A stretch of DNA of 64,000 nucleotides from NCBI RefSeq assembly GCF_043290135.1, contig NC_134700.1:161044053-161108052 (forward strand), read 5' to 3'. This DNA is from Rhipicephalus microplus. Its lineage: Eukaryota > Arthropoda > Arachnida > Ixodida > Ixodidae. Every line of letters starts with the position of its first letter. Position 1 is the stretch's first letter. Below are positions 1 to 11,216 of the stretch, piece by piece. The notes beneath the pieces are model-generated. The model was not told the DNA's origin. It was given only the letters and a program-made list of their open reading frames with translations, and did no database searches. The position numbers were made by a program, and so were the translations under genes.

Positions 1-660
1 CTCTGGGCAACCACCATTTTCTCCATTTTTTTCATTTTTTTCTCCATTTTTTATGGGGTAGCGCCGACAGTGACCCCCGGCGGAAGCGAGCCTTGGTGGC
101 GGGCGAGAGTTGAGCGAGTCTCTTCTGCGCGTGGCAGCTGCCGCGAATGGTTGTCTCTAGCGTGGGTCCTCGACGCGGGGCACCGCGGGCCTGCATGTCG
201 GGGGCCCTCGTGGTAAGTCAAGCGTTGGCGACGCCGCCTTGGGTATGCTTTGTCGTGTTAGTGTGTTTGTCCTGTTAATGTAAATTTTGTCGTGTTGGTG
301 TGTTTGTCATGGAGTGAATGTCCTAGCGTGTTAATGACAAGTGATGTATCATTCGGCGGACGATATCGTCGTCTAAATTTGTTGAATAAATGTATGTATT
401 TTGCTTGGTTTGTACCAACCACGTCTGTTGTGTCCGTTCACTCCAAGAGCATGGCGAGGCGCTCGCCTCGTCGAGACCCCACACTGGCTGCCCAACGTGG
501 AGCTCTTGGAGCGCCGGACGAGTTTTCACGGTTCGGTATAAACAGAGCACAAGCGGTCGCAGTTAGACAATCACAGCCACAGTCCTATTACTCACCGGCA
601 CAGGCAAAAGAATGGTACAATTTGAGAGATATGGATGTTGTTTATTTATTTATTTGATTT
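1..660 (+). mobile_element. probable LTR-retrotransposon fragment (LTR 3' part plus leader)
   Basis: The segment looks like the right part of an LTR. An AATAAA lies near 385, followed by GT-rich sequence, and the block ends near 484 with '...CCCCACA'. Directly after comes TGGCTGCCCAACGTGG (about 489-504), which resembles a tRNA primer-binding site. No gag or pol follows; similarity fades by about 650, where another repeat begins. The left LTR edge could not be found and may lie outside the window. The call rests on layout and the PBS-like word only. Confidence 0.4.
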
Positions 661-865
661 ACATACACAGAGGAAAGAAAGAGAGAGCTAGCTGGCAACT
701 GCCACCTGGAGGGGCACAACGCCTGCTCACTTTTTCGGGAGGAGGGAAGAAACAAAGGGAACAAAGATTATAGGGGATAAAGGGGAAAGAATGTGAGGAA
801 GGAAAAAAAAATAGCGAGGACTTCGACGAGTATGAGTAAAAAAGATAAATAATAATAATATTAAA

Positions 866-915
<50 letters not shown>

Positions 916-960
916 GGGTGGCCAGGTCCATTTGGTTCATACATGTCACGGGAGCTTGGT
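633..960. repeat. dispersed repeat, related to 57445-57750, with an ATT microsatellite
   Basis: This block shares ordered words with 57445-57750: 'catacacagag', then '...aactgccacc', then a purine-rich GA stretch, then 'ggtggccag(g/a)tccatt(t/c)ggttcat'. An (ATT)n run fills 870-913. It is probably the 3' untranslated part of a retroelement; no coding is seen. Confidence 0.5.
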
Positions 961-1019
961 GGGCCTGGTCGCGTCGGAAAGCACAACCGCTCGGAAAGAG
1001 GTACTCGTCTAGGGTCGTG

Positions 1020-1310
1020 CACTTAAGTCCTAGGCATATGCTTCTTTTTTTGCAAGGCATGCAAGAAAGAAGTATGCACGCTTGAGCATATGCTCTGGGA
1101 GTGTGGGTTGCTTGGCGGTGACATTTCCCTGGACCGGTTTACAGAGATGATAAAGTCTCACGACCATATCCACCAAGTCCTGGCTGTCCAGTACGCCCAT
1201 GACAGGGCTAGGAGGCTTGACCTCCCAATCGCAATGTGGGATTAGCCAGGCAGGTGGCTACACCCTGTACAGGAAGTATAAATAAAGTTATTTTCATCCA
1301 TCTATCCATT
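1020..1310 (+). mobile_element. 3'-end fragment of a LINE (I/ingi-like)
   Basis: Around 1048-1110 the + strand encodes [15 protein letters not shown], a C-x4-C...H...C motif found at the C-terminus of several LINE ORF2 proteins. The same TLEHMLWEC word recurs near 32870 at the end of the complete LINE. The fragment ends with an AATAAA-containing tail and 'atccatctatcc' near 1300. Everything 5' of the last roughly 250 bp is missing. Confidence 0.6.
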
Positions 1311-1362
1311 CATTTAATAAATGAAGTCAAGTTTAAACGCCAGTCTTCCTCGTCTATATGTA

Positions 1363-1622
1363 CTGCAGGGGTCCTCTGGCAACTGGAAACAATTGGGACC
1401 AGTTCCAGTGGGGAGCAGTTTTAAATGAGTCTCAACTGGGACCAGTTGAAGCGGTTTTGGTCAAAGTCTCAATGGTGACCAGTTGTCAACGGGTCCCAGT
1501 TGGAAACCACTGGCAACTGATTTCTACTGGATGATGAGACCACAAGCATCTTGAACTGGTCTCAATTGTTCCCAGTAAGAATATTTTCACCTGGTCTACT
1601 TACCGAACCCTCCACTGCAGCG
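1363..1622. mobile_element. palindromic (foldback) MITE-like element rich in CCAGTT/AACTGG
   Basis: The ends start and finish with CTGCAG (about 1362 and 1617). The two arms are imperfect inverted copies: 'aactggaaacaattggga' on the left against the reverse complement of 'ctcaattgttcccagtaa' on the right. The interior repeats ccagtt/aactgg words on both strands. No ORF is present. A non-autonomous hairpin-forming DNA element is the simplest reading. Confidence 0.5.
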
Positions 1623-1955
1623 TCTCTCATAATAATATTCTGCTTTTGTGACGTTCAATCCCAACAATCATTATTAACACACCTCTTTTCGCCGCGACAT
1701 GCCTCGTCTTGACCGGCATAATTGCCCAATGCGTGTGGCATTTCGTGTGCGACCTCGGGGAGCTATTTGAGCAGCATGGGTATTAATGTCACTTTCAGCG
1801 TTTAGAAATCCCGCATCCAGTGCAGTGGCAACAGGGCACAATACAGATTCAGCGTTTAGAAACACTTCAGTGGACCAGTGGTGCACAGGAGTATTCATTG
1901 TAAAAAACAGGAAGTGCAAACAAGGAGTCAAGACACCACAAACGCCATTTCCCTT
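1623..1955. other. no recognised feature
   Basis: Short ORFs occur on both strands but none shows a recognisable domain or splice-consistent exon. Confidence 0.4.
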
Positions 1956-1960
1956 TTTTT

Positions 1961-2215
1961 ATGGGCGAAGCTCCTTAAGTTGGTCATGCATCTTCTGTAT
2001 GCAGTAGCCACCTCTCGTTTTTGTCCTTGGAATGTCCCCTAGGTGCTGGTGCTTCTATACGACGAATATATGATGAAAAGATGCGATATGGCGGCACAGT
2101 GTTCGCTAGATGGACGGACATGCATACAGACAGATGGACATGCGAACAGACGAAAATACAGACGGACGGACAGATAGGCGGACGGACAGACGTGGCCAGA
2201 GGACTTGTGAAGAAT
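1961..2215 (-). mobile_element. internally deleted copy of the GGGGCGAAGC-ended element
   Basis: The block begins with 'gggcgaagctcc' at 1963. It continues with 'gccacctctcg', 'tccttggaatgtccc' and a GACGGACA-type minisatellite (2112-2192). These are the reverse complement, in the same order, of parts of the two full copies at 51.8 and 53.9 kb. The middle of the element is missing. It ends against LINE sequence near 2215. Confidence 0.6.
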
Positions 2216-3740
2216 ACTGGACACACTAGGTGTGGAAGATGGAGTCACTAATCTTTTGAAGGATATCTATAAAAATAACAAGGTAGTTATAAAGTGGGAA
2301 AAACAGGTATCCAAGCCCACAGATGTAAAATGGGGGCTTAGGCAGGGGTGTCCTCTGTCACCCTTGTTATTCATGATGTACCTACAAGAATTCGAGGCCA
2401 AATTAGAGGGAGGTGGACTTGGCTTCAACCTCTGTCTCATCAAACAAGGAAAACTCATTGAACAGGTACTACCAGCATTGATGTACGCAGATGATATAGT
2501 GCTAATGGCCAATAACAAGGAAGATTTGCAAAGATCGATGGACATCTGCGGTATAATGAGGGAGATGGGTTAGATTTCAGATTCAGTAAGGAAAAATCAG
2601 CAGTCATGATTTTTAGTGATAATGAAGGTAGTGAGCTTAGCATACAGGAGGTCACGCTAGAGATAACAGATAAATACAAACATCTGGGCGTATGAATAAG
2701 CAATGAGACTGAGTACCTAGGGGAGCACGAAATATACGTAACGACTAAAGGTAACATGAATGCAGCAGTGATGAAAAATAGGGCACTGTGGAATTACAAT
2801 AGGTATGATGTTGTGAGAGGAATATGGAGAGGGGTCATAGTTCCGGGTCTGACGTACGGCAATGCGGTCTTGTGCGTGAGATCAGAAGTTCAAGCCAGAT
2901 TAGAAATTAAGCAATGTGGAATAGGTAGGCTTGCTTTAGGAGCTCACGGGATTACACCAAATCAGGGAGTACAAGGTGATATGGGATGGACCTATTTTGA
3001 GGGCAGGGAAGCTAGCAGCAAGATAAAGTTTGGGAAGCGATTGAGAGAACTGGGGGAGGAGCGTTGGGCTAAGAAGGTTTTCAGCTACTTATACATAAAG
3101 AATGTCGATACAAAATGGAGGAAGCGAACCAGAAAATTGACTAGTAAATACTTAGAAAACAGCAGGGGGCCAAACCAATAAGAATTATCGGTTAAAAAGA
3201 AGGTGAAGGAAGCTGAGACCGACATGTGGAGAATCGGCATGATTAAGAAGTCCGCACTAGAGATCTATCGAACTTTTAAGCAGGAAATTGCCAAGGAAAG
3301 GTTCTATGATAATACTCGGGGTAGTTCTCTACCGTTTGAGGCCAGGACGGGAGTATTGCGAACCAAGACATATCGGGCCAAATACGAAGAGGTAGACACG
3401 GTATGCAGTGCGTGTGGAGAGGAAGAATAAACTGCCGAACACTTGATAATGTTCTGTGAAGGGCTTCGCCCTATAGTCAAAGCACCGGAGCTTAGGGACA
3501 GGGAGGGCAAAATAGACTTTAAGCGGGTAGAATTAACTAGAAGGTTATCTGTTTGGTGGCTAAAGTCAATGCATGAGTGAAAATTAAATTCGTCACTTCA
3601 AAGTACCAGTCCTCAACTGTACTATTTAAAGGAAAAAAAAAGATAAATCTAGTGGTCAGTTAACTAAGTATTACGGCTAGGTGGCGTTAGCCACCACCCG
3701 ATCTATAGGGTAGAGCCACATCCATCCATCGTTTTGAGGT
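2215..3740 (+). mobile_element. 5'-truncated LINE with reverse transcriptase
   Basis: The + strand encodes a non-LTR reverse transcriptase in broken frames. The block L-R-Q-G-C-P-L-S-P-L lies near 2335-2370 and the catalytic Y-A-D-D at 2484-2495. The thumb and downstream domain follow over 2756-3181 and 3203-3430. The last part ends with a C-x2-C...H zinc-knuckle (CSACGEEE, then TAEH after a stop at 3428). Stops at about 2571, 2693 and 3179 and frame changes make it a pseudogene. The 3' tail runs through 'ggctaggtggcgttagcc' to 'acatccatccatc' near 3728. The endonuclease and ORF1 are absent. The clade was not assigned. Confidence 0.8.
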
Positions 3741-6700
3741 CCACGTGGAGGTACCGATTTTATGTCTTTGAGGGCCTCCCAGGAGGTCCCTGAGGTAATT
3801 GGCAAGAGTTTTTTGGGCAGGGCTTCTTTTTAGCACCCCCGCAGCACATCGTTTCGAGTGGGCGAAACATTTAGGTCGCAGTTCTTAGAATTTACAAGTG
3901 AAGCTTGCCCGGCTTTAGTGGCACATGCGTGCGCCAAAGAAAACCTGAATAAACCCGCAGCTACGTTGTAAGTACAGTGTACTAGAAGTATATACACTGT
4001 AGTTGTAAAACATATTACCACGTATATAAGCGTCTCGTGGCTGAACCGTATGCGTGCGCCCAAGTTACACGGGCAGGCTTTAGAAAGGGTTGTAACGAAC
4101 GATATGCAGCCCGATTTTGTAGTATTTTTTTTCTGAAATTTGTATCTGTCTTGCTGATGTTCCCAAAGTGCGCGTAATGCAGGATAGACCAGTCATGCAA
4201 AAATGCGGTGTTTTCTAAAAATGTTCAAGAAAAAAAGAAATTCAGCCAGCTCCGCATGGCGAACACTGATGAAAAAGCGACGCAAAGAAGCCTTCACCTC
4301 GCAAATTATTTTACCTGGTTGAATCAAGTGGAATTTGAATGCAGTATAGGGTTGAGTGAAGCGGGAATGAAGTGAGAGGATTGGCGCGAGTAGTAGTGGG
4401 CGTTGTGGTGAGAGTAGTGAGTGGTGGTATGTAGTGGCAGATATACGCAGTGGGATGTACTCGCTTTCTGTGACCCATACCCATTTACGATCTACGACGG
4501 CCCCTGGACATGCAAGGTCCGACTATAAGAACGGCTTCGCTGTTAAAAAAAAAGGCTTAGCTTGTAGTATAAGCCCCTCAAGGCATTGTAACAGTGGAGC
4601 TGGCCGGTATACGTTTTAACTTCTTTTAAGCATGTGTACAGACTGCTTGGGTCCCGGTTTCTGTGGTCCTTGAGTTACAGTGCCTAGAATCTTAGGCACT
4701 CTACCATAGGTGTTATCTGACTGTACTACAGCGCACGCTCAAGCACAGTGCCTGATATAGTGATGATGATAATTTTTATTGTACACACACACGGCGAATC
4801 GGCTGTGAAAACGCAATTTCTTTTCCCTGTTTCGGCGTGAAGTAGACACCAAAATACAGAGAGCAACTTTTTAGCCTTGTATTTTCAACTTTACTATGTT
4901 CAATATTCTGTTTTTTTTATTTGAAAAAAAAAAGAAACAGATCTTATTACGCATAGCAGCACTAGGGCTCATCTGCCAGAGCTGACGCCGATGTACTATT
5001 TTGTCAAGGTCACTCTGCACGACTGTTCCACTTGAATGTGACAAGATAAAAGTCTCCAAATAGTTTTATGAGGGGGGGGGGGTGCATGTAATTTAATTGC
5101 ATTTATATACGGGGCGTTTTTTGATAACGTACATTTTTTTACAATACTAGGGTTGTACTGCACCTGTCGTTTTCGCACACTAACTCCACATCAAGGCGGA
5201 TCATACCTTGCGGCAGTTAATGCACTGAAACTCAGCCACGATGAAACTCAGCCGCAGTGCGCCTAGCAGGTGCCATTTTTTAGGTCACGCAGCAGACGAC
5301 CATTGCAATTGCCACTGTGTTTGCTGTGCTTATGAGGTTTTCGTGGTGTACTTTAGCCTTCCGTGTTTTTGGTGCTTCTATTTACAATGCGACGGCGCTG
5401 GACGTTTCCACTACTACGGCGTGCTGTATGAACCTGTATAAATAACCGTGCAGCAGTACATTGCTACTCATCGAAGTACATCAAAACAACGAGGATCAAC
5501 AGCACTGCACCGCACAAACAGCAAGCTCAACGACGAAAATCTTCAACGGGCAGTCTTCTATGTGGTGCCAAAAGCCAAGCTACGAGCGTGAGCGAAGACA
5601 ACGGAGCTGTCATCGTGGCGCAGAGCTCTATAGCTTAGCAAAATTCACCGCGAAGACCTGGACGAATCGGCGTCGTACTGCCGAGTTTGAGAGGCTCACA
5701 GCTCCAACGTGGGAGCACGCCTTACCGAAGTCATTTAAGAACACGCGGCGCGTGCACAGAACTTCTCCGTCAGCATTATTCAGTCGCCACGGCTGCAGCG
5801 GCCTTTCAATGAATGCCTGGATGTGGCGGACTTGCACGGTCGGTAAGATAAACCATGTGTTTAGCTTACGTGATTAGATACTGTGAGGACGTCCACAGGC
5901 GCGAAAAACACGAGGTAACTTGGCTGCCACATCAGGGATTGATTGTTTGCTCTGTCGCTAACTTTACGGATAGCTAGTAAAAGCCAGTCACTGACATGCG
6001 GTAAATTACGTACGGCCTAGCATTGCAGCGACGACGACGAAGAACTCCACCCGTGGTTGCTTCACGAGACCGCTGGTGACGTAATTATGAGTCCCCGATG
6101 TTTTGTAGCCGTCTCATTGGCCCCGCGTCCCGAAGTGTGTCCCGCGAATCAGAGAGTCGATGATATCCGCGAGATGCACACTAAGATGGCAACCAACATC
6201 GTTCGTGAAGTAGGCGTCGGATAGCGCCGATGGTTCTCGCCACTTTGGTGATGCACCCGTTGTGGACGAGGTCAGACAGCCACTTTGCTTTGTAACTGAG
6301 GAGCATATTTTGCAGCTGAACCTCGCATGATCATCGGCAGGATTTCCTACTGGGGTGTGCAAGCCTGTGTTGCCTCGTGGTGAGGGAAGGGAGCGGGGGC
6401 ACTGGCGTAGCTTGGGTGTGGTGCAAGGGTTCCTGTAGCTTGAGAGGGGCAAGAGCCCCTTTTGAAACACCCTTCTAATGCCAATGGCACCACGGCAGAG
6501 CGACAAAATTGGTTGCGTTCGTCGCGTTATCAGCACGTAGTAACAACGTGCTGCTGCCCGGTCACGTGCAAAAGTCCATGGTATTCCATGGAGCACGCAG
6601 AAGTAGAGGAAACTTTCAACACCGCAGTATTGTAAATGCAACGCACGAAAACCAAGGAAGGTCAGGGAACTACACACAACATCTATCTTATAGACACGGC

Positions 6701-6900
6701 GGCAAGCATGAGTCGTCTGCTGTGTGAAAAATCTCAAAAGAGGCGCCTGGCGTGGCCTACCACTGCGCCACGTTGCGGTTGAGTTTTAGAAAATACTCCT
6801 TAACATCAACTTTTTATTTAGCAACTTGAAGGCAGATACTAATACTATAAAACTATAGTGCACTTTTTTACGTCATAAATATTTTTAGATATTACAACAC
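3741..6900. other. intergenic, no confident gene
   Basis: Several ORFs of 60-207 codons occur, the longest on the - strand at 6114-6737. None has a recognisable domain, and no set of them joins through plausible splice sites. A poly-G tract lies near 5072. The 6360-6480 block resembles G-rich repeat debris also found near 58.8 and 61.4 kb. Confidence 0.4.
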
Positions 6901-7211
6901 TTGCAATTAAATGAACCTTGAGCGAAGTCGAAACTGATTGCGCAAGAAGAAATTGTAGCCAAGACGCATCAGTAACGGCGGCTTTCTTGAGTGCGAACGA
7001 GCAACAAGCGTTGGAACGAGCAATGATAGCGCCGGGAGAGAAAATGCCAACTTATCGCTGTCCTGAATAGTGTCTATTCTTAGTTTACCGTCAGAAGAGT
7101 AGGTTAGGCTGTTGCACAAAGTGAACTGCAGACACAAAGCCTCCGCTCAAGCGACGATTGTTTTAAGATTACTCATCTTGACCGGAGGGCACTCCGAGAA
7201 TTGATCTACAA
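6901..7211 (+). promoter_or_regulatory. probable promoter and 5' UTR exon of the RPP25-like gene
   Basis: A strong donor, GTAAGT at 7212-7217, marks the end of a 5' exon whose last base (7211, A) is the first base of the start codon. The exon start is not visible. An in-frame TGA at 7202-7204 rules out upstream coding in this frame. No TATA box was recognised. Confidence 0.45.
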
Positions 7212-10200
7212 GTAAGTTACAGCTCGCTGCAACTCGGCTTAAAAATTTTGTATGCAGTGTTTCGACATCATCGCCTTCATTTGCGAACGCTTTTAATTTC
7301 GACAGCCTCGGCAATGCATACACCGTTCAAGCTCGTCGACTCCTCACAATTCACACACCGTCATTATTCGCCATATTTATGTCCAGGACAAAACGATCAC
7401 CTTACCCAGTGGTTCAAAATTACTGGTAGTAGTTAAAACCGCGTTCACCCTTTTTTGGAATCGAATGTCATCACCAGTTTGGAGTATTACAGAGCGCGCT
7501 ACTCCAATCCACTCCGCCGTCTTCTCTTTAATTACGCTTATCAAATGTGGTTGAATTCCTCTGCGCTTGCCCCTATCTTAGCATAAAGCTTCAGCCTTAT
7601 GCCACTAGGCATCTGTTCTTTCTTTCTCTTTCAGTGGAGAACTATACGAAAGGGGAATCGACCGAAGAAAGCGTCGACCCACCACCTTTCAAAGATCTTC
7701 GAGATGACTTTGTTCACATGAAAGTTCAGCCCAACAGCAAGCTTAGAAACCTGCTAGAGTATGCCAAAAAAGCTTTCAAGGTGAGTATTCAAGCAATACA
7801 AGCGAGGGTAAGTTATTTTCGAAAGTCTGTTCGCCAACGCTGTTTGTTTTACAGGACGAAGCAAAAAGGCAGATGGTGTTCACCGGCTCTGGTCACGCTC
7901 TCGCAAAAACCATCTCGTGCGTCGAAATTATGAAGCGAAAGCACAAGGCAAGTTTCTGTTTTCTTGCAAAGCCTGGCTAAAGAGTGCTGTAAGGAAATAA
8001 AGTGCGACCTTGCAGCGCTCTCTAGATTCAAGATACACAAGAATGTGTGGTCTGCAGGAAAACGTGGCTCATCGTAACTCCTTTCCTGTCATATTTAACC
8101 CCGATTTGGACTAAAGCTGTCCAAATTGATTTTTTTTTTACCTTTCCTGCCAAAATTTTTGAACTTATCTTTGCATATGAACTAGTGTCTACATTTGTTT
8201 CTAAACGATATGCATGACACCGTCTGGCACAAGCACTGAAAAATGCAGAGACAAAGTGAACTAATTCATGGCAGTGTGAAAGAAAAAAGTGCAATGAATG
8301 AGCTCCTCTCATCAATGTTTTGTTCATGTAGAAGAGGCTAAGCAGTGGCACCATGTTGTAGAACATGAGTCAGTCTGTCATTAAATCAAGTATTTCTTAT
8401 TCACTAGCAGAGTGTTCTACAACTCTAGGCAGAAGTGATCGGGGGGTGGGGGGGGCTGTGCTTTTTTTTTTTGTCATGTTTGTCGAAGCAAGTCAAATTG
8501 GCATATGAGAATGCTCGTGACAAATCATTTCAGAACAAGGAAAGTAGCACACTGTGCACAACACATGATAAGCTGTTGCCTTATATGTTTCTCATATCTT
8601 TTTTGCATGCCGTTTTACTTTATGCTTCATCTGATAATTCATTTGAGAAGGTACTAATCGAGTTTATACACATACAGGGGGTGCATCAAGTGAACAAGAT
8701 CCTGTACAAGAAGTGAGTAGTGCCATGTCTTTTAAAGTGATTGTGTTCGTTCTCACACACTTTGGTGAAATGGACAGGGGTTCTTATTGCCATTAATTTT
8801 TGTCATGTAGAGTCGAAGACTGCTGGGAACCCAAGTCACCGGAATTTGACAGGTTGAAAATTGTCCGAGAAATACCGACAATGCACATACTTCTGAGCAA
8901 AGATCCAGTTGATACAACGCAGCTAGGGTAAGTAGTGCCGACTTTGGCTAAAGCTGCATTGTAGGCAGTGGGCGATGCGTGCAAGTATGGTTTTGCTGCA
9001 TGGCCTGTTTATTGAATGAAGGAGAAGTTTATCTGAATTTTACGCATTAAGCCAAGCTCGTGTTGACTGACCTGTGCAGCTGGTGCTGTTCCTAGAAACC
9101 TCCTGACCCATGGCTACCAAAGAAGTAATGAATAAAACAAAGCAAATTTTCTTTCCTTGTCGGGGATTCGCACTCGGGTCCTCGCGGTATGAGAGCGAGT
9201 GCCTCGAACATTAGGCCACACGCTAATGCTTGCCCAATGTGAACTGAACTGAAGGATATGGATGTGTTCTAGCAACAATGCAAGAAACAATTGGCCAACA
9301 GTTCACTTGCAGTGGGCGCTTCGTAGAAATATTTCATGGTGGACTAAAAGCAAATTGCTGGGCAACGCCTAAGGTTGATATCAGGAATTTCACATTTCAG
9401 AAAAATTCAGACTTTTAAGAAAATTGAATGATTGCATGATGGTCCTTTCATTGGGCTGTTCTGCTGACTGATTAACATAGAAAGAGCATGAAAGACACCA
9501 TGGTGATTCCAGCTGTTAACAGTGTGTTAGGGACGAAAAAAGAAAGCAATGAAAAGCAGTACGTCAGTCATACCCATGCCAAGCTTTGCTCTCCCCAATT
9601 CGGGAAAAGCTCCTGAATTTTTTGGTAGCCTTCACTTTTCACATACTACAGTGCTTCCCTACGAAAAGGATTCAGTTGATACGCAGCCATGAAGGTTGGC
9701 AGCCCATGGTTCCATTCAGAAATATTTTCTCTTTCGTGGTCAAAGGAAAGATGACATTGATCAATCAAACTATTTAAGGTAACACTGATATGAAAGCCAG
9801 CTGGCAGTTTTAAGTTTTTCTTTCTTCACTAAGCTACACAAGTAACACCTTATACATGTGCAGGGGGCATCTTCCTATTCTGTGATACGATGCAATTTGT
9901 TGGGCACTTCCCTATATTGTGAAATGATGATTGTGATGCAGTGTGTGACAACTACACTTGCAGTAGTCGCCTCGCGGGAGTTTACATTGGGCTTGGAAAG
10001 GCTGCTCTTCCAGCTTTCACTGCAGGTGTGCTGTGCGTTTCTCACAGACCTGGCATTTTATTGGTGAAAATTAATGGTGTGTCAAAATGGAGCTAGAGGC
10101 ACGAGGTGGCAAGGTTCGGGAAGTTTGGTTCAGCCACTGTCCTTCACTCCCTGCAAAAAAGTAAAAGCGTCAAATTCATGATGTCATCCCAGCATTCAGG

Positions 10201-11185
10201 TCCCAATATTTTGGACTGTGTCAAAAAAAAAAAAAAAAATGCTGCCCTGCCTGCGTGGGACACGCAGCACAGTCACAGTAAAAGCTGAAGAGCGGCCTTT
10301 CAGAGCCTTTTTTGAACACTACTTGGGTAATGGCTACATGAACACTTGCAGGGTACCCACTATGCCGCAAATTATCATTTGTGTTGTAGGGAGGCATTCA
10401 CTAGATCATCTTTCGTCATTTTTTAGATAAGTGTGGCACCTGCTGCACACCTGCAAATAATTTTGCGAAATTTTTTATGCTGTGGCCGACAACGTTGAAG
10501 AATTATGCCTAGTGCTATAGTGAAGGGGGTTGTACCATTCAATAACCCACTCGTTATGCAATTCGAAATGTGCGACGCGTGGCCGTTTTTTAGCAGTTCT
10601 AAAGCGCTGTATTACACACATTAATGCAGTTCCTTTCCTGACACGAAGCCTGCCTATGGTCAGTTTGCAACAGCGTTCCAAGCACCCACGTAGCTCAGTG
10701 ATAAGAATACTTGACTGGCACACAGGGGACCTGAGTTCAAATCCCATTATGTTCTTGGCAATTTTTTTTATTTTGTGTGATAGTGGTTACAGACACCGCA
10801 ACCGAGGGCAAGTACAATGCACGCAACTTTTTTTGTGATCTCGTAACAGCTTTCGCTGTAAAATGAGACTGACTTTCAGTGATTCAGAAAAATAACTTAG
10901 TCTTAGCTGATTTATGACTTTTAAACCGTGAAATTAATTGATAATTACCCATGTCTGATTAAAATTATAGCCTCTACTAACTTAATGAACTGTTGTTTGC
11001 AGTAACAGTTCACAGGAGCCAATCTTCTGTCGTCATCCGTTGTTTCCATTTTCTTCAGGTACCAGGCACCCGGATGCACCGATGGCAGCTGGTCTACAGA
11101 ACAGAAGTCGATGAAGCCTAGAAAGAAACAGTTCCCAAAGAGGACACCTCGCAGACAGAAAACACAGCAGTCTGAAGAGCAGTGA
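7211..11185 (+). CDS. RPP25: RNase P/MRP protein subunit p25-like (Alba domain)
   Basis: The gene encodes a 172-aa subunit of nuclear RNase P and RNase MRP, which mature tRNA and rRNA precursors; p25 family proteins bind the RNA as Alba partners of p20. Coding exons: 7211 (A only), 7635-7780, 7855-7947, 8678-8712, 8811-8927 and 11059-11185; all phases agree. Visible family blocks: start MENYTK, K-L-R-N-L-L in the first Alba helix, V-F-T-G-S-G-H-A-L-A-K-T-I-S-C-V-E-I-M-K-R (about residues 57-77), H-Q-V-N-K-I, H-I-L-L-S-K-D-P (about 119-126) and G-Y-Q-A-P-G. The tail is basic. Vertebrate RPP25L is 163 aa. Intron 1 splits the ATG, the intron after 7947 uses GC-AG, and a polyadenylation AATAAA lies at 11211-11216. 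The paralogue assignment (RPP25 or RPP25L) is not meaningful in an invertebrate. Confidence 0.93.
7635..7780 (+). CDS. RPP25: RPP25-like, coding exon 2 (codons 1-49)
   Basis: The acceptor is 'tctctttcag' ending at 7634 and the donor is GTGAGT at 7781. It supplies TG of the start codon and ends in phase 0 with ...YAKKAFK. Confidence 0.9.
7855..7947 (+). CDS. RPP25: RPP25-like, coding exon 3 (Alba core)
   Basis: The acceptor is 'tgttttacag' ending at 7854. The donor is GCAAGT at 7948, a GC-AG intron after AAG. It encodes 31 residues including FTGSGHALAKT, the glycine-rich nucleic-acid-binding strand of Alba proteins. Confidence 0.92.
8678..8712 (+). CDS. RPP25: RPP25-like, coding exon 4
   Basis: A 35-nt exon between 'cacatacag' (ends 8677) and donor GTGAGT (8713). 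It encodes GVHQVNKILYK plus two bases of the next Lys codon, matching the conserved G-x-H-Q block of the family. Confidence 0.9.
8811..8927 (+). CDS. RPP25: RPP25-like, coding exon 5
   Basis: The acceptor is 'tgtcatgtag' ending at 8810 and the donor is GTAAGT at 8928. It encodes VEDCWEP... to MHILLSKDPVDTTQL and ends within a Gly codon. Confidence 0.92.
9155..9235 (-). repeat. tRNA-like SINE head in the last intron of the RPP25-like gene
   Basis: On the - strand the segment has an A-box-like TGGCCTAATGTTCG and a B-box-like GTGCGAATCCCC, with an anticodon-loop-like CTCATA between them. Acceptor-stem pairing and a 3' end are lacking, so it is read as a tRNA-derived SINE remnant and not a tRNA gene. 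Confidence 0.4.
10681..10865 (+). repeat. tRNA-derived SINE, second type
   Basis: A-box TAGCTCAGTGATAAGA (10691-10706) and B-box GAGTTCAAATCCC (10733-10745) are followed by a T-rich stretch and a conserved-looking tail ending in 'cagctttcgctgtaaaa'. The tRNA part lacks a 3' acceptor strand. It lies in the last intron of the RPP25-like gene. The family differs from the Ruka-like SINEs elsewhere in the window. Confidence 0.5.
11059..11185 (+). CDS. RPP25: RPP25-like, last coding exon
   Basis: The acceptor is 'tttcttcag' ending at 11058. It begins with the third base of a Gly codon and encodes YQAPG..., then a Lys/Arg/Gln-rich tail, with TGA at 11183-11185. AATAAA follows 26 nt downstream. Confidence 0.92.
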
Positions 11186-11210
11186 ATGTACAGTGGAGAA
11201 CGTACTTGTA

Positions 11211-11216
11211 AATAAA
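11211..11216 (+). terminator. polyadenylation signal of the RPP25-like gene
   Basis: AATAAA 25 nt after the stop codon, giving a very short 3' UTR. Longer variants are possible. Confidence 0.6.

Noticed and set aside
6114..6737. 207-codon - strand ORF
   Set aside because: No domain resemblance and the region contains repeat debris seen elsewhere; no splice partners.
10681..10755. Functional tRNA gene
   Set aside because: Good A- and B-boxes, but the acceptor stem does not close and a SINE-like body follows.
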